Shown: positions 32,920 through 46,330, counted from the stretch's first letter. The stretch is 64,000 bases of DNA from Synanceia verrucosa (GCA_029721515.1 CM056552.1:29030392-29094391); one strand, 5' to 3'. Notes: generated from the sequence alone by a model not told the origin. Program-made: numbers and translations.

Positions 32920-33805
32920 ATGTCTTATGTATTAACTGTTTCTTCTCAGCAGGCTATATATGAGCCACGGTTGTCTTGTCTGGAGAGTATTGTGTTAAAA
33001 CATATGACCGGGAAACGGCAGATTTCTATATTATATACAACACTTGTCTCATATGATAAGGAATCTTGTCATGATAGAAGGAGAGTGTGGAGCTTAGATA
33101 TTAAGGAAGAAATTGATGAAGCTGAGTGGGCAACAGCCTGTTTAAAAGCTCAAGTACAAACCATTCATACCTGCTACAGCACAAGTGACTAATGAGGACA
33201 TACATAACCCCTGAGAAGCAAAATAAATGGTCCCCTGACATTCCAGATACATGTGTGAAGTGTTTAACTGAAAAGGGTACCCTGATTCATTGTGTATGGG
33301 AATGTCCTAAGCTTTTAGCTTTTTGGAAAACGGTTGTCCTCACTCTAAGTAAAACCAACTCCAAGTGTAAGACTGATCAACTTTGGCCTCCTGCAGGCCA
33401 GGAGGATGATTGCTTTGTCCTGGAGAGAGACTGAAGTATCCTCAGCACAATCTTGGATTAGAGAGATGGCAATGTGTGTTACTCTGGAAAAGCTGACCTA
33501 TGTAATAAGGGGCAAAGTACAAGAATTTGAAGAGCTATGGACACCCTTAATGGACTTTCTCAAGCAGTAGTGGATCATGCGTTTCCATAAGATTATTTAT
33601 TTATTATTTATTGTTTTTTTTTCTTAATTTAAATTATGTATATATCATTTATCTTGTTTTACTTATTTAATTTAATTAATTATCATTATTATTATTTTAC
33701 AGTTCTATTATTGTTGTTTCTATGGGTATGCAGAAGGATTTGTTTGAGAGTTACTGTGGAACTGTTTCTGTATGCTCATGTTGAAAATTAATAAAAACAT
33801 TGTTC
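32920..33805 (+). mobile_element. L1-like LINE, C-terminal ORF2 and 3' UTR
   Basis: Three successive frames together match the C-terminal part of L1 ORF2. 32920-33192 has the segment before the zinc region; 33192-33434 has MRTYITPEK and then a Cys-rich domain CVKCLTEKGTLIHCVWECP; from 33397 another frame gives WIREMAMCVTLEKLTYVIRG and ends at a TAG near 33568. A T-rich 3' UTR follows with AATAAA at 33790-33795. The reverse transcriptase and endonuclease are missing, so this is a 5'-truncated insertion with at least two frameshifts. Confidence 0.82.
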
Positions 33806-35942
33806 AAACTGTTTCTTCCAGAAGTGTTCTGGATGAAAGTGACAATGAAGCAGCATTTAGAACTTGATGAAAGACTAAAAAAAAGCCCATATGTCAAGAT
33901 ATTGTATTAGTCAATACAGATCATGAATATGGACAGTGTTTGAGACTGCCAATCACAGTGTTTGAAGTAGAAGGCATAAATGGTTTTTTTTTTACATTAT
34001 TTTATCCATACAAAATGGTTACATCCATGGAAAATCATCCCATTTGCCGCCTTGCTGTCTTCACAAATCCAGTCTTGTCTTTGCTGAGAGCATTTCATTT
34101 CCAGTTCCCATGCTTGTTAGGGCAGTTGTTTCAAACCCTAGTATTTTTCACCTTCAGCTCAGTCCATTTGGTTTTATGACAACAGCAGTAAGCAGTCCCA
34201 CCAGAGATCCAAACCAAAACAATTATGCCTGGAGGTTGACATGAGCTCATTTTGAGTGGCAGTGAGCTCCAGCTGCATAATTCATTGGGCATAACGGGTC
34301 TAACACAGATGACGTGTTTGGATCTTAAGTGTAATGTGCGTTTGGAAAAGTAGCACTAAAAATACACAACTGGGTCCTTCAAATTACCCAATGGCTAAAA
34401 TATTATCTTCAACAGATAGTCCTCAGGGATCATTATCACTCTTGATCAAAATTTTAAGAACAGTCAAAAAATTGCAAGAATTTTGCACTGTTGGATCTTC
34501 ACTTCAATATTTAATATGGAACATCAGTGACCACCAGGGGCCAAAAACAAACTCATAGTGGCCCATAGCTAGGTGGCACAGCCGCTTCTAAACGAGCCAA
34601 ACACCCGAAATAGGCCCAACCTTCAAAATTTCGGTGTCAACCACTCTTTTGCATCCTAGGCAACCTAGAAAGAGGGCTTAAAGTGTAAAATACCAGAATA
34701 TGCCTTTAAGAAAGTTCTAAGTAGTGCTTCAAAACCATCCACAACCACAAACCATCACTGTGAATACATCCACCTCATACAAACACTCAACAGAATATGA
34801 AGTAAATGAAGATTCTGTTAGAGGAGTTTTTAAAGAAACACTGCGGATGGACATTCACATTCCTGCGTTAGACTAAAAAATATCATGAATCCAAAACATC
34901 CACAGCATTACAGACACATAGAATATAGTTTCAGTGAATTCTGTTTTGGGGTTGATATGTTTGAGGCATCAATGCTTATGTTAATTCTAGGGTTAAGTAC
35001 ATGATTACAGTTTTATATCATTGTCTTTTTCTTGTCAAATCATAGAATTACAGTAGTTTTACTTCCAATATTTATTTTAACAACCATCCACAAGAGTCAA
35101 ATAGAGTCTCACTCAACACGTCATCACAGTTGATGGTAATGTACAAGCTAATAGGACCAACAACAGTCAGAAAGACATCACATCCTCAATACGTTACAGA
35201 GTTATGTGTCCATAGTTGATAAAATAAAATGAAATGAGAGCAATACTGTTTGCACCAACTGTGGAGCAGATGATGAAACATATGGGCCTGAGACAGAGGA
35301 CAGAGGCCCAGAAGGGACAATTCACACTGAAACACCATCTCCATGTATAAACAAATTCCTGGAAAAAAATGTCTGCAACCAAATCCTCCAAATGATCACT
35401 CATGTTATATGCCTTAAGGATAGACCTACAAAGGTGATACTTTTAGAGAAAAGTTGTTACTCCCCTCAAATGAGCAAAACATGCATACTTTTTATCAAAT
35501 ATAATAAAAAAAGTAGCAAATACTGGCATGCACAACTAATTAATTAGTCTGGAAAGGACACTGCATTGCTAGTGGTGAAAATACTGCCAAACAAACAGTT
35601 ATAACATGATGAAGTGTCATCATCTATTCTGTCTCCCTTAATCCCTCTCCCCAATCCCCATCCAGAGATAGGAGCCAGTATATTAATAAAGTGCTTCTAA
35701 CATCTCACAGTGCCTCATTATGAACAGAGATTAACGCGACAGAACAGGACCATCTGATAGTGTGGATAACAGTCAGGTGCAAACCCTGACCTCACATTTC
35801 AGAGATGACAGCAGTGACACAGAAAGTGAGAACACAAACTTGTTTACAGATGACAGTTTTGGCAGATAATGACAAAATGTCAGGGCTTTATATTGATCCA
35901 GCTGCCCCCTCTGACAGGAAGAGCTGTTTCAGTATGAGATAA
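33806..35942. other. 2.1 kb without recognised features
   Basis: AT-rich, short frames only. No transposon ends or microsatellites of note. Confidence 0.5.
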
Positions 35943-35973
35943 CCAACAACAACAACAACAACAACAACAAGAA
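35943..35973. repeat. (CAA)n microsatellite
   Basis: About ten uninterrupted CAA units; a Val-rich minus frame across it (36127-35888) is spurious. Confidence 0.95.
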
Positions 35974-36601
35974 AAATGGTACCTTCAGGTATAAAATGAT
36001 TTCCACCACATAAAGTGAGGAACATTGTCTGAAGAACTTGGAACTGGATGAACTTTTCCTTTGATGAGCTCAAAACTGTGAACAATGTGACAGTTTCACA
36101 GTAGTGAGGGTTAAGCAAGGGCAACAAATTACGATGCTGACATATGTTTGTACATATAAAGAGGTAGCTCAGATCAAGCAGTATGACATACCATTCCTTT
36201 GCACTTCCACTATCAGTCCTTATTGGTCATCACCGTGGTGATCACTTTCACCAACACAGACCAGGTTACACCACCACAATTCAGAAACCTTGTGATGTGA
36301 GATTATGGCACTAAATGACATACAACACAACAACATTATTTTCAGTGTCGTTGATTGTTAATTCCCTGTGATAAAGTACTATTCTATGTTGTTTCATCAT
36401 CACCATGTGGACTGTCTCTAATTTATTAGCTGAAGTGTGGTCTCTGGACATGCTTTATTTGACTGTATAATCACAACATATGGGCTGTGCAGTGGTTGGT
36501 AAAGTGCTACTAAATTAGCCAGGCATGTGATTTGGATGAGGACAGCAATAAAAATACACATTACCAGGAACAAAACAGGCCAATCACTGGTTCTTAATTA
36601 G

Positions 36602-36603
<2 letters not shown>
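35974..36603. other. No recognised feature
   Basis: No coding family or repeat signature recognised. Confidence 0.45.

Positions 36604-36671
<68 letters not shown>
36604..36671. repeat. Compound (TG)n(AG)n microsatellite
   Basis: (TG) units at 36605-36631 pass directly into (AG) units to about 36671, with one AAAG break. Alternating purine-pyrimidine next to a polypurine stretch. Confidence 0.95.
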
Positions 36672-37572
36672 CAGTTAAAGAGATAGAGCATGAAGGATGC
36701 CCTCCTGGCTATATAACATTTATAAAGGGTCAATCAAGTCACCCCTTTATGTTTGCATCTCTCTTTCCCACACTCACATTGCTTCATAAACACTAACAGA
36801 CATATTGTATATCCTGCTCATGGTTTAATAACAGCAACATGCAAACAGTTTTTACATTATTCTCTACCTTGTGTGAATGGCGCTGCTTAGACTCTGACAA
36901 AAAAAATTTCTGACATCAAGGTAAAAAAAACTCTCAAAGGGTTCTTAATGACATCTTTCCTTGTATTTTCTCCCCACTTCCCAGTTATTTATGATCTCAA
37001 AGGAAAACAGTGTGTGGATGCTTGCTCGTGTTTTTCTTGCACAATCTGGTTTCACAATCGCTCAGCTTTGACACGTGGGAGCTGAGTGGTTCTGCTGCAG
37101 TGTCCTTCTGTCAGCCACTGATCAGCTCCACTGGAGCGTTTGGATGGTTACATTAAGTACCACAGATGTGACTTTTAGTTCTTCAAATGTTTCGACAGAG
37201 CAGCAGGACTACAGAGCACCTTTTTAAATTGGAGCCAATGAGCTACCATTGGTGCAGGCAGTGCAGGCGGTACACCCTGCTGCATAGGATACTGTATTGC
37301 TGTGGTGATTCTTCCACACCAGCTTGACCTCTCTCACTTGACAAGTACAAAGGAAAATGGTGACTGCTGTTAGTTGTTATGGCAACAACACGTTTCAGTG
37401 ACAATAGCCATGTGCTTTCTTTCATAAAGGTACCATGCCATTGTTCTGGCTGCCCATTGGTCTGAAAAATGAACAGAAGACCATGGCTAACTACTGTGCT
37501 AATGATATATTTTATCCTACCATGGAGAAGATGTGACCTGCCCTGCTGCGCCTCATGTTGGCATAATCCTTG
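36672..37572. other. No recognised feature
   Basis: No repeat or domain recognised. Confidence 0.45.
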
Positions 37573-37944
37573 TCAATCAAACAAAGTCTTGAAGGGAAGG
37601 AGATGGGAAGGTCTGATGTTATCCTGCATAATTATTAGACATATGCTTGTGTTTGTCTCAAGGAGAATGTGGACCATCAGAACAATAGGTAGTCTATAGG
37701 AAGACTGTGTGTATGAAGTACAAAGTTGATAAATTTTACTCATTTCTTCTGACGCTCCATCCCTAAAATGGCATGCCCTTTTCCCCAGAGACTTATCTGT
37801 TGAAGCCAATGGGCTCTGAGAATATATTACAATCAGCTGTTTGTTTGTGACCCAATGTCTGTCAGATGTAGTAGTTTTAAGCCCAACCTTCTTGTCTTCC
37901 TCCTCAACCAAACTAGAATGCTTTTGCTGCCCACCATATGACAA
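37573..37944 (-). other. Unassigned 123-codon open frame
   Basis: Begins MSYGGQQKHSSLVEEEDKK. The first half is hydrophilic and mixed in composition rather than low-complexity; the end (IVLMVHILL) is hydrophobic. It is one of the longest frames here not explained by a simple repeat or named transposon. No domain recognised, no partner exon seen, and a hAT-like end lies just to its right, so transposon-derived or chance are both possible. Confidence 0.2.
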
Positions 37945-37960
37945 GTTGGGAGGAGATTGT

Positions 37961-38185
37961 TAGGGATGCACTGATCCAATACTGGTATTGGTATCGGTTC
38001 CATTACTGAAGAAAATTCTAGATTGGGTATCGTAACAATGGGCCCGATCCATAGGGCCAGATTCGAACAGACACTTCTATTCAGTGTAAATTCTATGCTG
38101 TGTGCTGAGTGATGTCATGTCCTGACAACGTGCTACGCTCACATTTGTTAACAAAATGGAGACAGTAATGGTTTGTTATATTTTT
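37961..38185 (+). mobile_element. hAT-like left end fragment
   Basis: TAGGGATGCACTGATCC followed by ATACTGGTATTGGTATCGG is the recognisable terminal pattern of a common fish hAT family. A second similar start, TAGGGCTGTCAAAAG, follows at about 38191. The right end was not found, so this is a fragment. Confidence 0.45.
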
Positions 38186-38732
38186 TTATAGGGCTGTCAA
38201 AAGTAGTGAGTGGCATGGGCGACGCTAACTACTTGCGTTGCCGTGCTGGCAGGTCATGAAGCAGAACTTCACTCAAAAAAATCTAAACGAATTCAACTGA
38301 ATTAAATTCAAATTCAGAGAACTGTATTTTTCCATGAGGAACTTAATTTGTGCTAGAGAGTATGTGCGTATACATACAAATCTTTCACTCAACAATAAAA
38401 AACAAACAATAAACACAATGCACACACACAGCCATTCATCAGATGAAACATCTGTAAAAAGCTGTTAGAACTGACTGGTGAACATGAAGTTTGCAGTTTC
38501 CTAAGAAAAAAAGAGACACTGTTGACATTTGGAAAATATGCTTTCAACGTTTGGTTGGAAGGTGGGGGGGGGGGGTCAAGGCGTCTGCACCACTGAAACT
38601 GTCAATCTCGCCCTATAGGTCACCCTGGGAGTTGGTGGTGTCAATGATCACAGTGTCGTTATATTATTTGCTATATGTTATACCATTTGCTATATGTTCT
38701 GGATGAGCTGTGGTGGCCATCTGGAGCAGTAT
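38186..38732. other. No recognised gene; G13 homopolymer
   Basis: Contains a run of about 13 G at 38562-38574 and short frames. May include more of a decayed hAT element at its left edge. Confidence 0.45.
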
Positions 38733-38940
38733 TTATCCCACCAGGTGAGGTTGCACAGTATTAAAGGCACTGGAAAAGTCTATGAAGGCCATTCTTATGA
38801 GTGACTTGGACTTTTCAAGATGGGTGTAGGTGCTGTGCAGCAGTGTTAATATGACATCATCCACACCTCTGTGCTGCCTGTATGCAAACTGAAAAGGGTC
38901 AGCATGCGTACTGACCTCTACCTGAAGGTGGGAAAGAATG
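38733..38940 (-). mobile_element. LINE reverse transcriptase fragment (CR1/Rex-like)
   Basis: The minus frame reads DPFQFAYRQHRGVDDVIL then RMAFIDFSSAFNTVQPH, the first conserved reverse transcriptase blocks of jockey/CR1/Rex-type LINEs, including the first catalytic Asp in FIDFSSAFNT. A stop follows at the expected next block. Nothing recognisable flanks it on the 5' side. Confidence 0.82.
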
Positions 38941-38989
38941 CAGTCATAACTAACAATCAAACATGCTGATAAAATGAGATTAACCATCT

Positions 38990-41210
38990 TTTCTGAATCT
39001 GTCCAAGCTTCTCCTGTAATTCAGCAAACAAATAATCCACCAAAGAGCATCGTTAAAGTATTCATTTGTAACGTTAAATGGATGAAAAAGAAAGACAAAG
39101 AGACTTCTTTTCATAAACACAGCACTTATTGGAGCTAATGTGGTGATTTTTTTAGCAGCATACATATATATATAAAACAAGAAACAAATGTATTTGTTCT
39201 TTCACAACAATCGTCACACAGTAGTAAAATTAAGGAGGTTAAAAAATGTAAAAAGTATATCCAGTGCAAATAGTGCAAAAATGCAAAATAGTGCAAAACC
39301 AAGAACATGAGCAATATAACAATATACAGATACACTAGAGGAAGACAAGAACACAGTAAGCTGCTAAGTAAGAGGTTACAAGTGACATGCTCATAAATGT
39401 TGGAATGAATATTGTTACAATAAATCATACATGGATATATGGAGAGAGAGTCTGATCATCACAGGAAGGAATTCTGTTCCTCACCTTAGCACATCTTTGT
39501 CCAAGTAGATAAGTAGTAAATAAGTAACTCAGTTCATTTATATCTGTCTAAAAAAGTAAGAAAGTTTAAGTCAAGTCTGATGTTGCCCTTAACAAAATAA
39601 TGATCATAATAATAAACTTTTCCACACAATGAGACATACTTTATTAGGCAGTTCAGCGCTGCTTTTCTGTACTAGTATTGGAAGTGAAAAAGTGGATCGT
39701 GCATTCGTAGAGAATGTGCTGGATTGAACCAGCACATCATCGATGAGTCAAAAGATACTAAAGAGGGGAACCACAGGAGTGATAGAGTCAGGAGAGCCAC
39801 GGTTCATATATAAAGATGAGTAGAGTTACATAACATCCCTGCCTCGAGAAAAGCTCTGCCACATATTTGAACTCGTTCAAAAGCCTTTCTAAAGGGCCCT
39901 CAGCTGGCATTTAGCGAGGAAAAGGACAGGTCATTCTTCTAAAAGTACTGTGTCGTCATCATTCCACTGCTGCTCATCTGATCCATGGTTTGATCTCTCC
40001 TCTCACTCTTTATTTCATGTTTCCTGTACAGCTCTTTCCTTCTGTCTGGTGTTCTGCTGTTGATCCGCCTCTCTGTCTCACCTCTCTCCTTTTTTGTTCT
40101 CTTGTTCAAGCCAGGCCTGATCTATTCCTAAAGTGCTTTTATCAAACAGGTTTGTCAGAGATCAGGGGACAACAAATACAGATAAAACAAAGCAAAAGAT
40201 AAGATAAGAAAGTACAAGCACATCAGAAATAACAAGATAAAGAAAGTTAGATCCTCCTCCTGTCTGGGATTTCTACAAGTCCTTCTCCCTGTCATCTAAT
40301 GCCACACTGTAAGTGCCACATCATGTAGAACCTGTCAAAACAGAATAAAATGTCTCTCTAATTTGTATTCAAAATGTAGCTCCAAAACCAAGAGGAACTC
40401 AATTTAAAACTAAAACCCAACGCCACAATGAAAGAACTTCAAGAAGAGCTCTTGTCCTGTCGCCTTAATGTCCAGGATTTGGAGGTCCACCCATGAAAGT
40501 GAAACCAGGCTAAATGCTACTGAGGCTAAAGCATGAGGCTTGTTAAAGGAACTCATGTTTTCTATGTTGTTTCAGCGGTTTAGCATACTTTGTTTATTTT
40601 TGTAACCATAGTAACGTAGAAGCAGTGCATGATGGGAAACAGGAAGTAAAATTGCCATTCAGTAACCGGCTACAGGCATGTGTGAGCTCTAGCAGTCGTC
40701 AGCCTCTGAGTTGATTGTTTTTCTTTCTCCCTTTTTGCTGAGGCAGCATCTGTAAGTATCTCTCATCTCATTTTTTTAGCTTTATGTTTATTGCTGCTGG
40801 TTGTTTCTCTAGCTTGTTTGTGTTTACAATATAAGCTACAGAGCTAAATTAGCTGAGCTGTGTTACTTATTAAGATGATGTGTGCTTGGTCTGATTAATA
40901 ATATAGACATCTTATTGTACTGTATTACAGTTGCTGTGTTGTGGTGATGCAGATCAGCCTGATCCAGCACCTGAAAGCCCGGTGCCTGGTGCTGCAGGGC
41001 TCGCCGTGCCCGGTGCTGTGTTGTGGTGATGCGGTCTGAGTCGGCTATTTCTGCCAGTTCCTCTCTGTCCAGTTTTTATTATTCTGACTTGAAGCAAAAC
41101 TACACTGTGCCCAGTGTTTTTTTTTCTCTATGGGCATCATGTATCATTTAAGTTCAAAAATCATATTTACAATATTTACAAGTCAAATAAAACATTTACA
41201 ATCAAAAATA
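38990..41210. other. No firm feature; possible LINE 3' sequence at 39160-39430
   Basis: 39160-39430 has repeated GTGCAAAAATGCAAAATAG words that resemble, reversed, the TTTTGCAC-rich 3' ends of fish LINEs; too weak for a call. At 40930-41030 the phrase GCTGTGTTGTGGTGATGC occurs twice about 85 bases apart. Otherwise nothing recognised. Confidence 0.35.
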
Positions 41211-41254
41211 TCTATCTATCTATCTATCAAATTTATATATATATATAGATATAT

Positions 41255-41300
<46 letters not shown>
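41211..41300. repeat. (CTAT)n and (AT)n microsatellite
   Basis: Five CTAT units run into a long (AT)n tract with TAGATATAG breaks. Confidence 0.95.
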
Positions 41301-41305
<5 letters not shown>

Positions 41306-42020
41306 TAATCGTGATAGTGGTTAATCCCCTGGTGGGATCAGGGGGACATTAGGGGATCAGTTACAACAGTTACAATTGTCCTTACTGTTTGTTACAGTAC
41401 AGTTAATTAATGTGTGACATTTATTATCATACAGAAGATAAATATAGAAACAACATCACGTCTTCTGTCAGTATCATCAACTGAACAAAGAGCAGAGAAT
41501 AGTTTGGAATAATATTCCTAAATTAAAAAGTTATTTGCATTTTGAAAATTGAAACATACAGTACATAGACATGTGGGAATGTCTGGAGGTAATACAAGTA
41601 GCACAAGCCTTATCAAGCATTATGGATATAATTATAACCTGCTTTCCAATCATTCTTTTGTTAATGATGATTCTTTCCAGGCCTTATCAAGCCATCAACA
41701 ACACTGTTTTCCTGAACAACAGCTGCAACATAAATGGAAATAATGAAATGGAAACATTCACACAGTCTAAATACCTGAAGCTCATGTAGAGCAGAGGGAG
41801 GCAGGGGGTAAAGAGTGAGTGAGCAGTCGGAGGTTTGGCTGTGTTATAGATTTTGCTCTTTGTTGCTGTTTAGTGTGTAGTATGTGTTTGTATTGTTCAG
41901 TGTGTGTGCCATACAGTGTCTTTCTAGAGGTTATCCCTCCTCTCTCACTCTCCTCTCTTTCCCTTCCTGTTCACTCTCACTGTGTTGTTAGTTCATGCCA
42001 TCACAGATTAAAATATACAG
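41301..42020. other. No recognised feature
   Basis: Short overlapping frames only. Confidence 0.45.
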
Positions 42021-42382
42021 GCAACCGTGTGTGTGTGTGTGTGTTCGTGTGTTTGTGCGCACGCACACGCACCTAAATGTGGGTTTTCGTGCATACTGAA
42101 TGTTGTGTGTTTGTGTGTGTTTTTACAAATGAAGTCATCTGTTTGCATCCCTGTCTGTCTGTGCGTGTTTGTCAGTGTGTGTGTGTGTGTGAGTGTGCAT
42201 GTCCACCCTGCAGCTGTGTATGCATGGCTGCCACTGGAATCTGCCCACCGCTGCTGTGGAGGGCTGCTGTCCACTGCTATTCAGGACAAACACATACATA
42301 ACACACAAACAATCTTGAACATTATTTTTGTTTTTATGATAATAATAATAATAATAGTAATAATAATAATAATAATAGTAAT
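42021..42382. repeat. TG-rich block and (AAT)n microsatellite
   Basis: Interrupted (TG)n at 42027-42060, 42104-42120 and 42174-42192, then AATAAT repeats at 42338-42381. The 138-codon frame 42027-42443 is created by these repeats. Confidence 0.9.
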
Positions 42383-43071
42383 GTGTTTTAATTTGTTCTT
42401 TCAATCTGAAACCTCCATCTGTCATGTATCAGGCTGCATTTAGTGTAAACAAAGTGCATTTTGCATAAAGCTCTGGTTATTATTCCATGGAAAATGTTCA
42501 TACCTCAGTTTGCTCAGGAAAGAAGAATCACTTTCTAACCTGCCATGAGCAGTCTTTTCTGTGCTACTTTACAACAGCAGTAAGACTATCTGATTTATTT
42601 AAAAGTTAATATCTTACTTGTCATTTATTCACATTCAGCCAAGATGGAGCTGTTAAAGGAACTGTGAGCAATCTATGCAGAAATGGAATATAATAACTAT
42701 GAGCCGTTTCTTTCTACCGAGGGAGCAGATCCTCCCTCACAGAGCAGCCACTATGTTTTTACAGGAGCCCAGAATGGACAAACCACTGTGTTAACTTCCC
42801 CTACTTTGGCCGGAGTCAATGATGTGACTCGCTCCAGGGTTAACCCTCATTACTCCACTCAGCTGCTGGGAAACAAAACTGTTGTTCATTCATAGGGCTC
42901 TCTCTCTGACTTCACACCTCCACACAAACACCAAGCATCGACTCTGACTGAACTGAAGGAGAGACAGAGGAAGACATGGAACATTTTTGAATCTATGGAG
43001 TTGTTTATTGACAGGTTCTAACGGAGGGAGGCGTGATGAGAAAAGGCTGGAAAAAAGACTGAAAAGATGAA
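42383..43071. other. No firm feature; possible dispersed repeat near 42.65-42.90 kb
   Basis: The phrase TTTTTACAGGAGCCCAGAATGGACAAACC-like (in shorter words, GCCCAGAATGGACAAACC) is one I associate with a fish repeat, but the family is not identified. Confidence 0.3.
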
Positions 43072-43110
43072 AACACACACACACACACACACACTCACAC
43101 ACACACACAC
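43072..43110. repeat. (CA)n microsatellite
   Basis: (CA)n with one CTCA break; a shorter (CA)n lies at 43206-43221. Confidence 0.95.
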
Positions 43111-43221
43111 CTCATCTTTTGTCTGATAAATGTCAGCTGGGTAATTTAATGATAATTGAGGTTGTTCCATCAGAAATCACACTATGACTCCACATATCAC
43201 AAAGGACACACACACACACAC

Positions 43222-44530
43222 TCTTTATAATTCTCTACACACAGCATCCACATGCAATTAGCCAACAGGGCCACCTATTCAATCCAGACTGAAATATCTA
43301 TATGGATTTCTACTGAACATTGTACAGACAGACTTTGGTCATTCCCTGGATTATCAACTAGCACCACAAGTTGACAATTTTTGTCCAAGAGTGGAATGAC
43401 ACTGTGATAAATAATTGCTGGATTGCCACAACATTTGGTTCAGACATTCATGTTCTCTACTGGATGAGCAGTAATGACTCAACAAAAAAAACAAATCTGC
43501 CTTTCTATCTGCCGCCAACATATAATCAAAAAATTACAGTAGCTTTGTTCAGTTAAGTGTGTTATACGACACACTGCAGACCACCGATTAGTCAAAGTGA
43601 TGAAGATGATGTCACAACACTGATAGTGAAAAGAACCTGGTTACAAATACATAGAAAACACTGTGCACTGGAAACACTGCTGTAGTCTTGCTGTTCTTAA
43701 TAAACAAAACCTTGTGTAGTCTCAAAGAATAAAGTGGATATTTTTCTTATTTTTAACACCACATGCTCTTTGAAGACATCAGTGAACAGTGACAGTGAAA
43801 TATGCGGATCATGAAAACTTAATGCTGGAACACACATAGTTGTGCTCTGTCAATGGATGGAGCACAGGTAAAGGAAGATGATTTCAATTAGCTCTTTCTG
43901 CTTTTGTCTTTTTAATGCATTTTCTTCCACACAGGATGAATGATCTCATCACAAATAGTTTTTCAGACAGAGACAGCGCTATAAAACATGAAGCCTATTT
44001 TCTTGTGTTTATAGCTCTCTCGGTCCTGGGATGGGTGCCTGATTCAGATAAGGTGTCTTGAATAAAGAGAAAGAGGCAGATAGATGCAGAAATAGCTTCT
44101 TCTTTTCTCCTAGATAATAATGCACCAGTGTCCACAGAAGAGATTCCTGCTGCAAAACAAGAGAGACAGAACAGACTGTGGCTCCCTGCAATGCAACTGA
44201 TTTTTCTCCACTCAGGAAATACTTATGCTTTTATTTCTGAGGGTTTGGACCAAACTAACAGTGCTTCAATATAATTTAGTGTGCTGTTTTAGTTGTGTTG
44301 ATGCTGAAAATAAAGCGGACAAAGCAGCAGTATGTGAGGTGTTCTCTCACAGTTAGGGGCTTCACCTCAGCTGAACAGAGATGCAGGGTTTGTTCAAGAA
44401 AGGGATTTATTTCTTGCACAAAAATAGTCTGCCATATTTCAATAAGAAACCCCTTGAATAGACTGGAAATGATCATCAGTAATGTATGTAGTGTACCACA
44501 GCTTCACAGACACATTGTGAGCACATAAAA
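43222..44530. other. No recognised feature
   Basis: Frames under 78 residues; no family recognised. Confidence 0.5.
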
Positions 44531-44565
<35 letters not shown>

Positions 44566-44567
44566 TT
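44531..44567. repeat. (TG)n microsatellite
   Basis: About 14 uninterrupted GT units followed by ATGTGTGT. Confidence 0.95.
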
Positions 44568-44731
44568 ACAGGGTGTAGTTGTCGGCAGTATAGCTGGCAT
44601 CAATATCACAACATTATACCTTTTCAGTATCAATATATCTAGCATCTCCTACCCTGAAGCAAAATGACATGATCACTTACAAGCTTATACTTAATGATGA
44701 CATATTTCATATTATATTTCTATGAAGGTAA

Positions 44732-45431
44732 GAGTGATGTGCTAGTTACTGAAAAATAGTAACTAGTTAAAGTTACTAGTTACTTCATTCAAAAAGTAAC
44801 TCAATTACCTTACACCAAAAGTAACATTACTGTTAAAAGTAACTTTTTAGTTGCTTCTTTAGGACCCTGAGGAGTGAAAGTTTACCTTATGGAGTGTTCA
44901 CTGGAAATCAGAATTTGGAGATCAGATCAGTATAACCTCAAAGTTTAGTGCGCTCAGCTCTTCCAGCCTTACAGGCGTACTGTTTACGTCAGTAGCAGAC
45001 AGCATGAATTCTATGTCTAGTTGGTGAGATTAATCTGTCACTTTCTGAGTTGGAGATCCAACTTCACGGGGTATGGAAATTCTGACATTCGAGTATAACT
45101 TAAACATACCATGAGTCGAATCACACAAACGCTGGGCTCCCTGTGCTGCTGCAATGACATTATTGTTCTGTTTTACCAGTGATATTTGTCTCCTTTTGCT
45201 GGAAAGTAGGGGGACGGATCAGTGTCTCCATGAATCTGAAGGGGTTCCTCTGTCCATAGAGACATCTGAGAGCATGAATGAAAACAATGTGAATTCATCA
45301 ATCAGGAAATTGTTTACAGATTAATGGAGAAACACACCATATTGTAACGGAAACTGTGTTTCTTTATTTAAAAGTGATGCCTTAGAGTATTAGATACTGT
45401 CAAAAGTTACTCACGCATTACTCCCCAACAT
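44732..45431. mobile_element. hAT-like non-autonomous element rich in AGTAACT
   Basis: The left side reads GTGATGTGCTAGTTAC followed by many TAGTTACT/AGTAACT words; the right side ends ACGCATTACTCCCCAACA. These match the ends of a very common fish hAT family (CAGTGTTGGG-type ends with GTAAC repeats). The exact right tip is disturbed where the next element begins. No transposase inside. Confidence 0.55.
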
Positions 45432-45432
45432 T

Positions 45433-45966
45433 CACTGTGGTCACATGGTAGGATCATACTGGATTTCACCAAATTCAATTTTGCAACTCAGCGGGTGGTC
45501 TGTCCCAAAATCCAAGTACACATTGTTTGTTTAATTCAGATAATGGTCAGTAACCTCTGCTATGGTAGGTGGCGCTGTATCCCTTTCAACAAGTGGTGTT
45601 AGAACTACGGCTACTTAACAACAACGATAAACTCCCTGGCAGCATGAACTCCTCATCCGTCCAAAAGTGAGTTGTTGATTTCTTCGAAGCCATGGTATCG
45701 TTTGACTTTTCCGACAACAATGGTGTCGGTGCCTCCGTCCACTTCCGGGTGAAATCCCCGGCAGAAATTCTCGAGCATGCGCAGGCCATGAATACGCTAC
45801 GATACCGTACACAAGAGGCACAAAGCAGATTAACAACGTCTTAAACCAGGAGTTCCTATCAGTTTTGTGAATCTAGACCCCATATGAATCTTAGCCTGTG
45901 CACATGAATTTAATACGTTTTCAATGCTTTTATTATACAATTAAGCTTGTCCATGTGCATACAGTG
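45433..45966. mobile_element. DNA-transposon-like element with CACTG ends, copy A (534 bp)
   Basis: It begins CACTGTGGTCACATGG and, reversed, ends CACTGTATGCACATGG, a 13-of-16 inverted match. The whole length recurs as copy B at 50792-51334 in the same orientation with high similarity by eye. No coding capacity. CACTG ends suggest the CACTA/Mirage/Chapaev group, but no clear target duplication was found. It abuts the right end of the hAT-like element. Confidence 0.65.
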
Positions 45967-46037
45967 ACTGGTAAGAACCATGTCTCATATGCAAAATGTT
46001 TGGTAATTATAAATCATGTAATCTATTATTGCATTGA

Positions 46038-46330
46038 GGGCGGCACGGTGGTGTGGTGGTTAGCACTGTTTCCTCACAGCAAGAAGGTACCGGTTTGATT
46101 GCTAGCCCGGGGCCTTTCTGTGTGGAGTTTGCATGTTCTCCCCGTGTCTGCGTGGGTTCTCTCTGGTGCTCCGGCTTCCTCCCACCATCCAAAAACATCC
46201 ATGGGGATTAGGTTAATTGTTTAATTTAAATTGTCCGTAGGAATGAATGTGAATGTGAGTGTGAGTGGTTGTCTGTCTCTATGTGTCCTGTGATGAACTG
46301 GAGACTTTTCCAGGGTGTACCCTACCTTTC
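46038..46330 (+). mobile_element. V-SINE copy, 3'-truncated
   Basis: Starts GGGCGGCACGGTGGTGTGG, keeps the head (B box decayed to GGTTTGATTGC) and the V domain, and stops after GGGTGTACCCTACCTTTC without the GATAAGCGG tail. Confidence 0.92.

Noticed and set aside
42027..42443. 138-codon plus frame and its minus-strand partner
   Set aside because: Created by TG and AAT microsatellites (Cys-Val and Ile runs).
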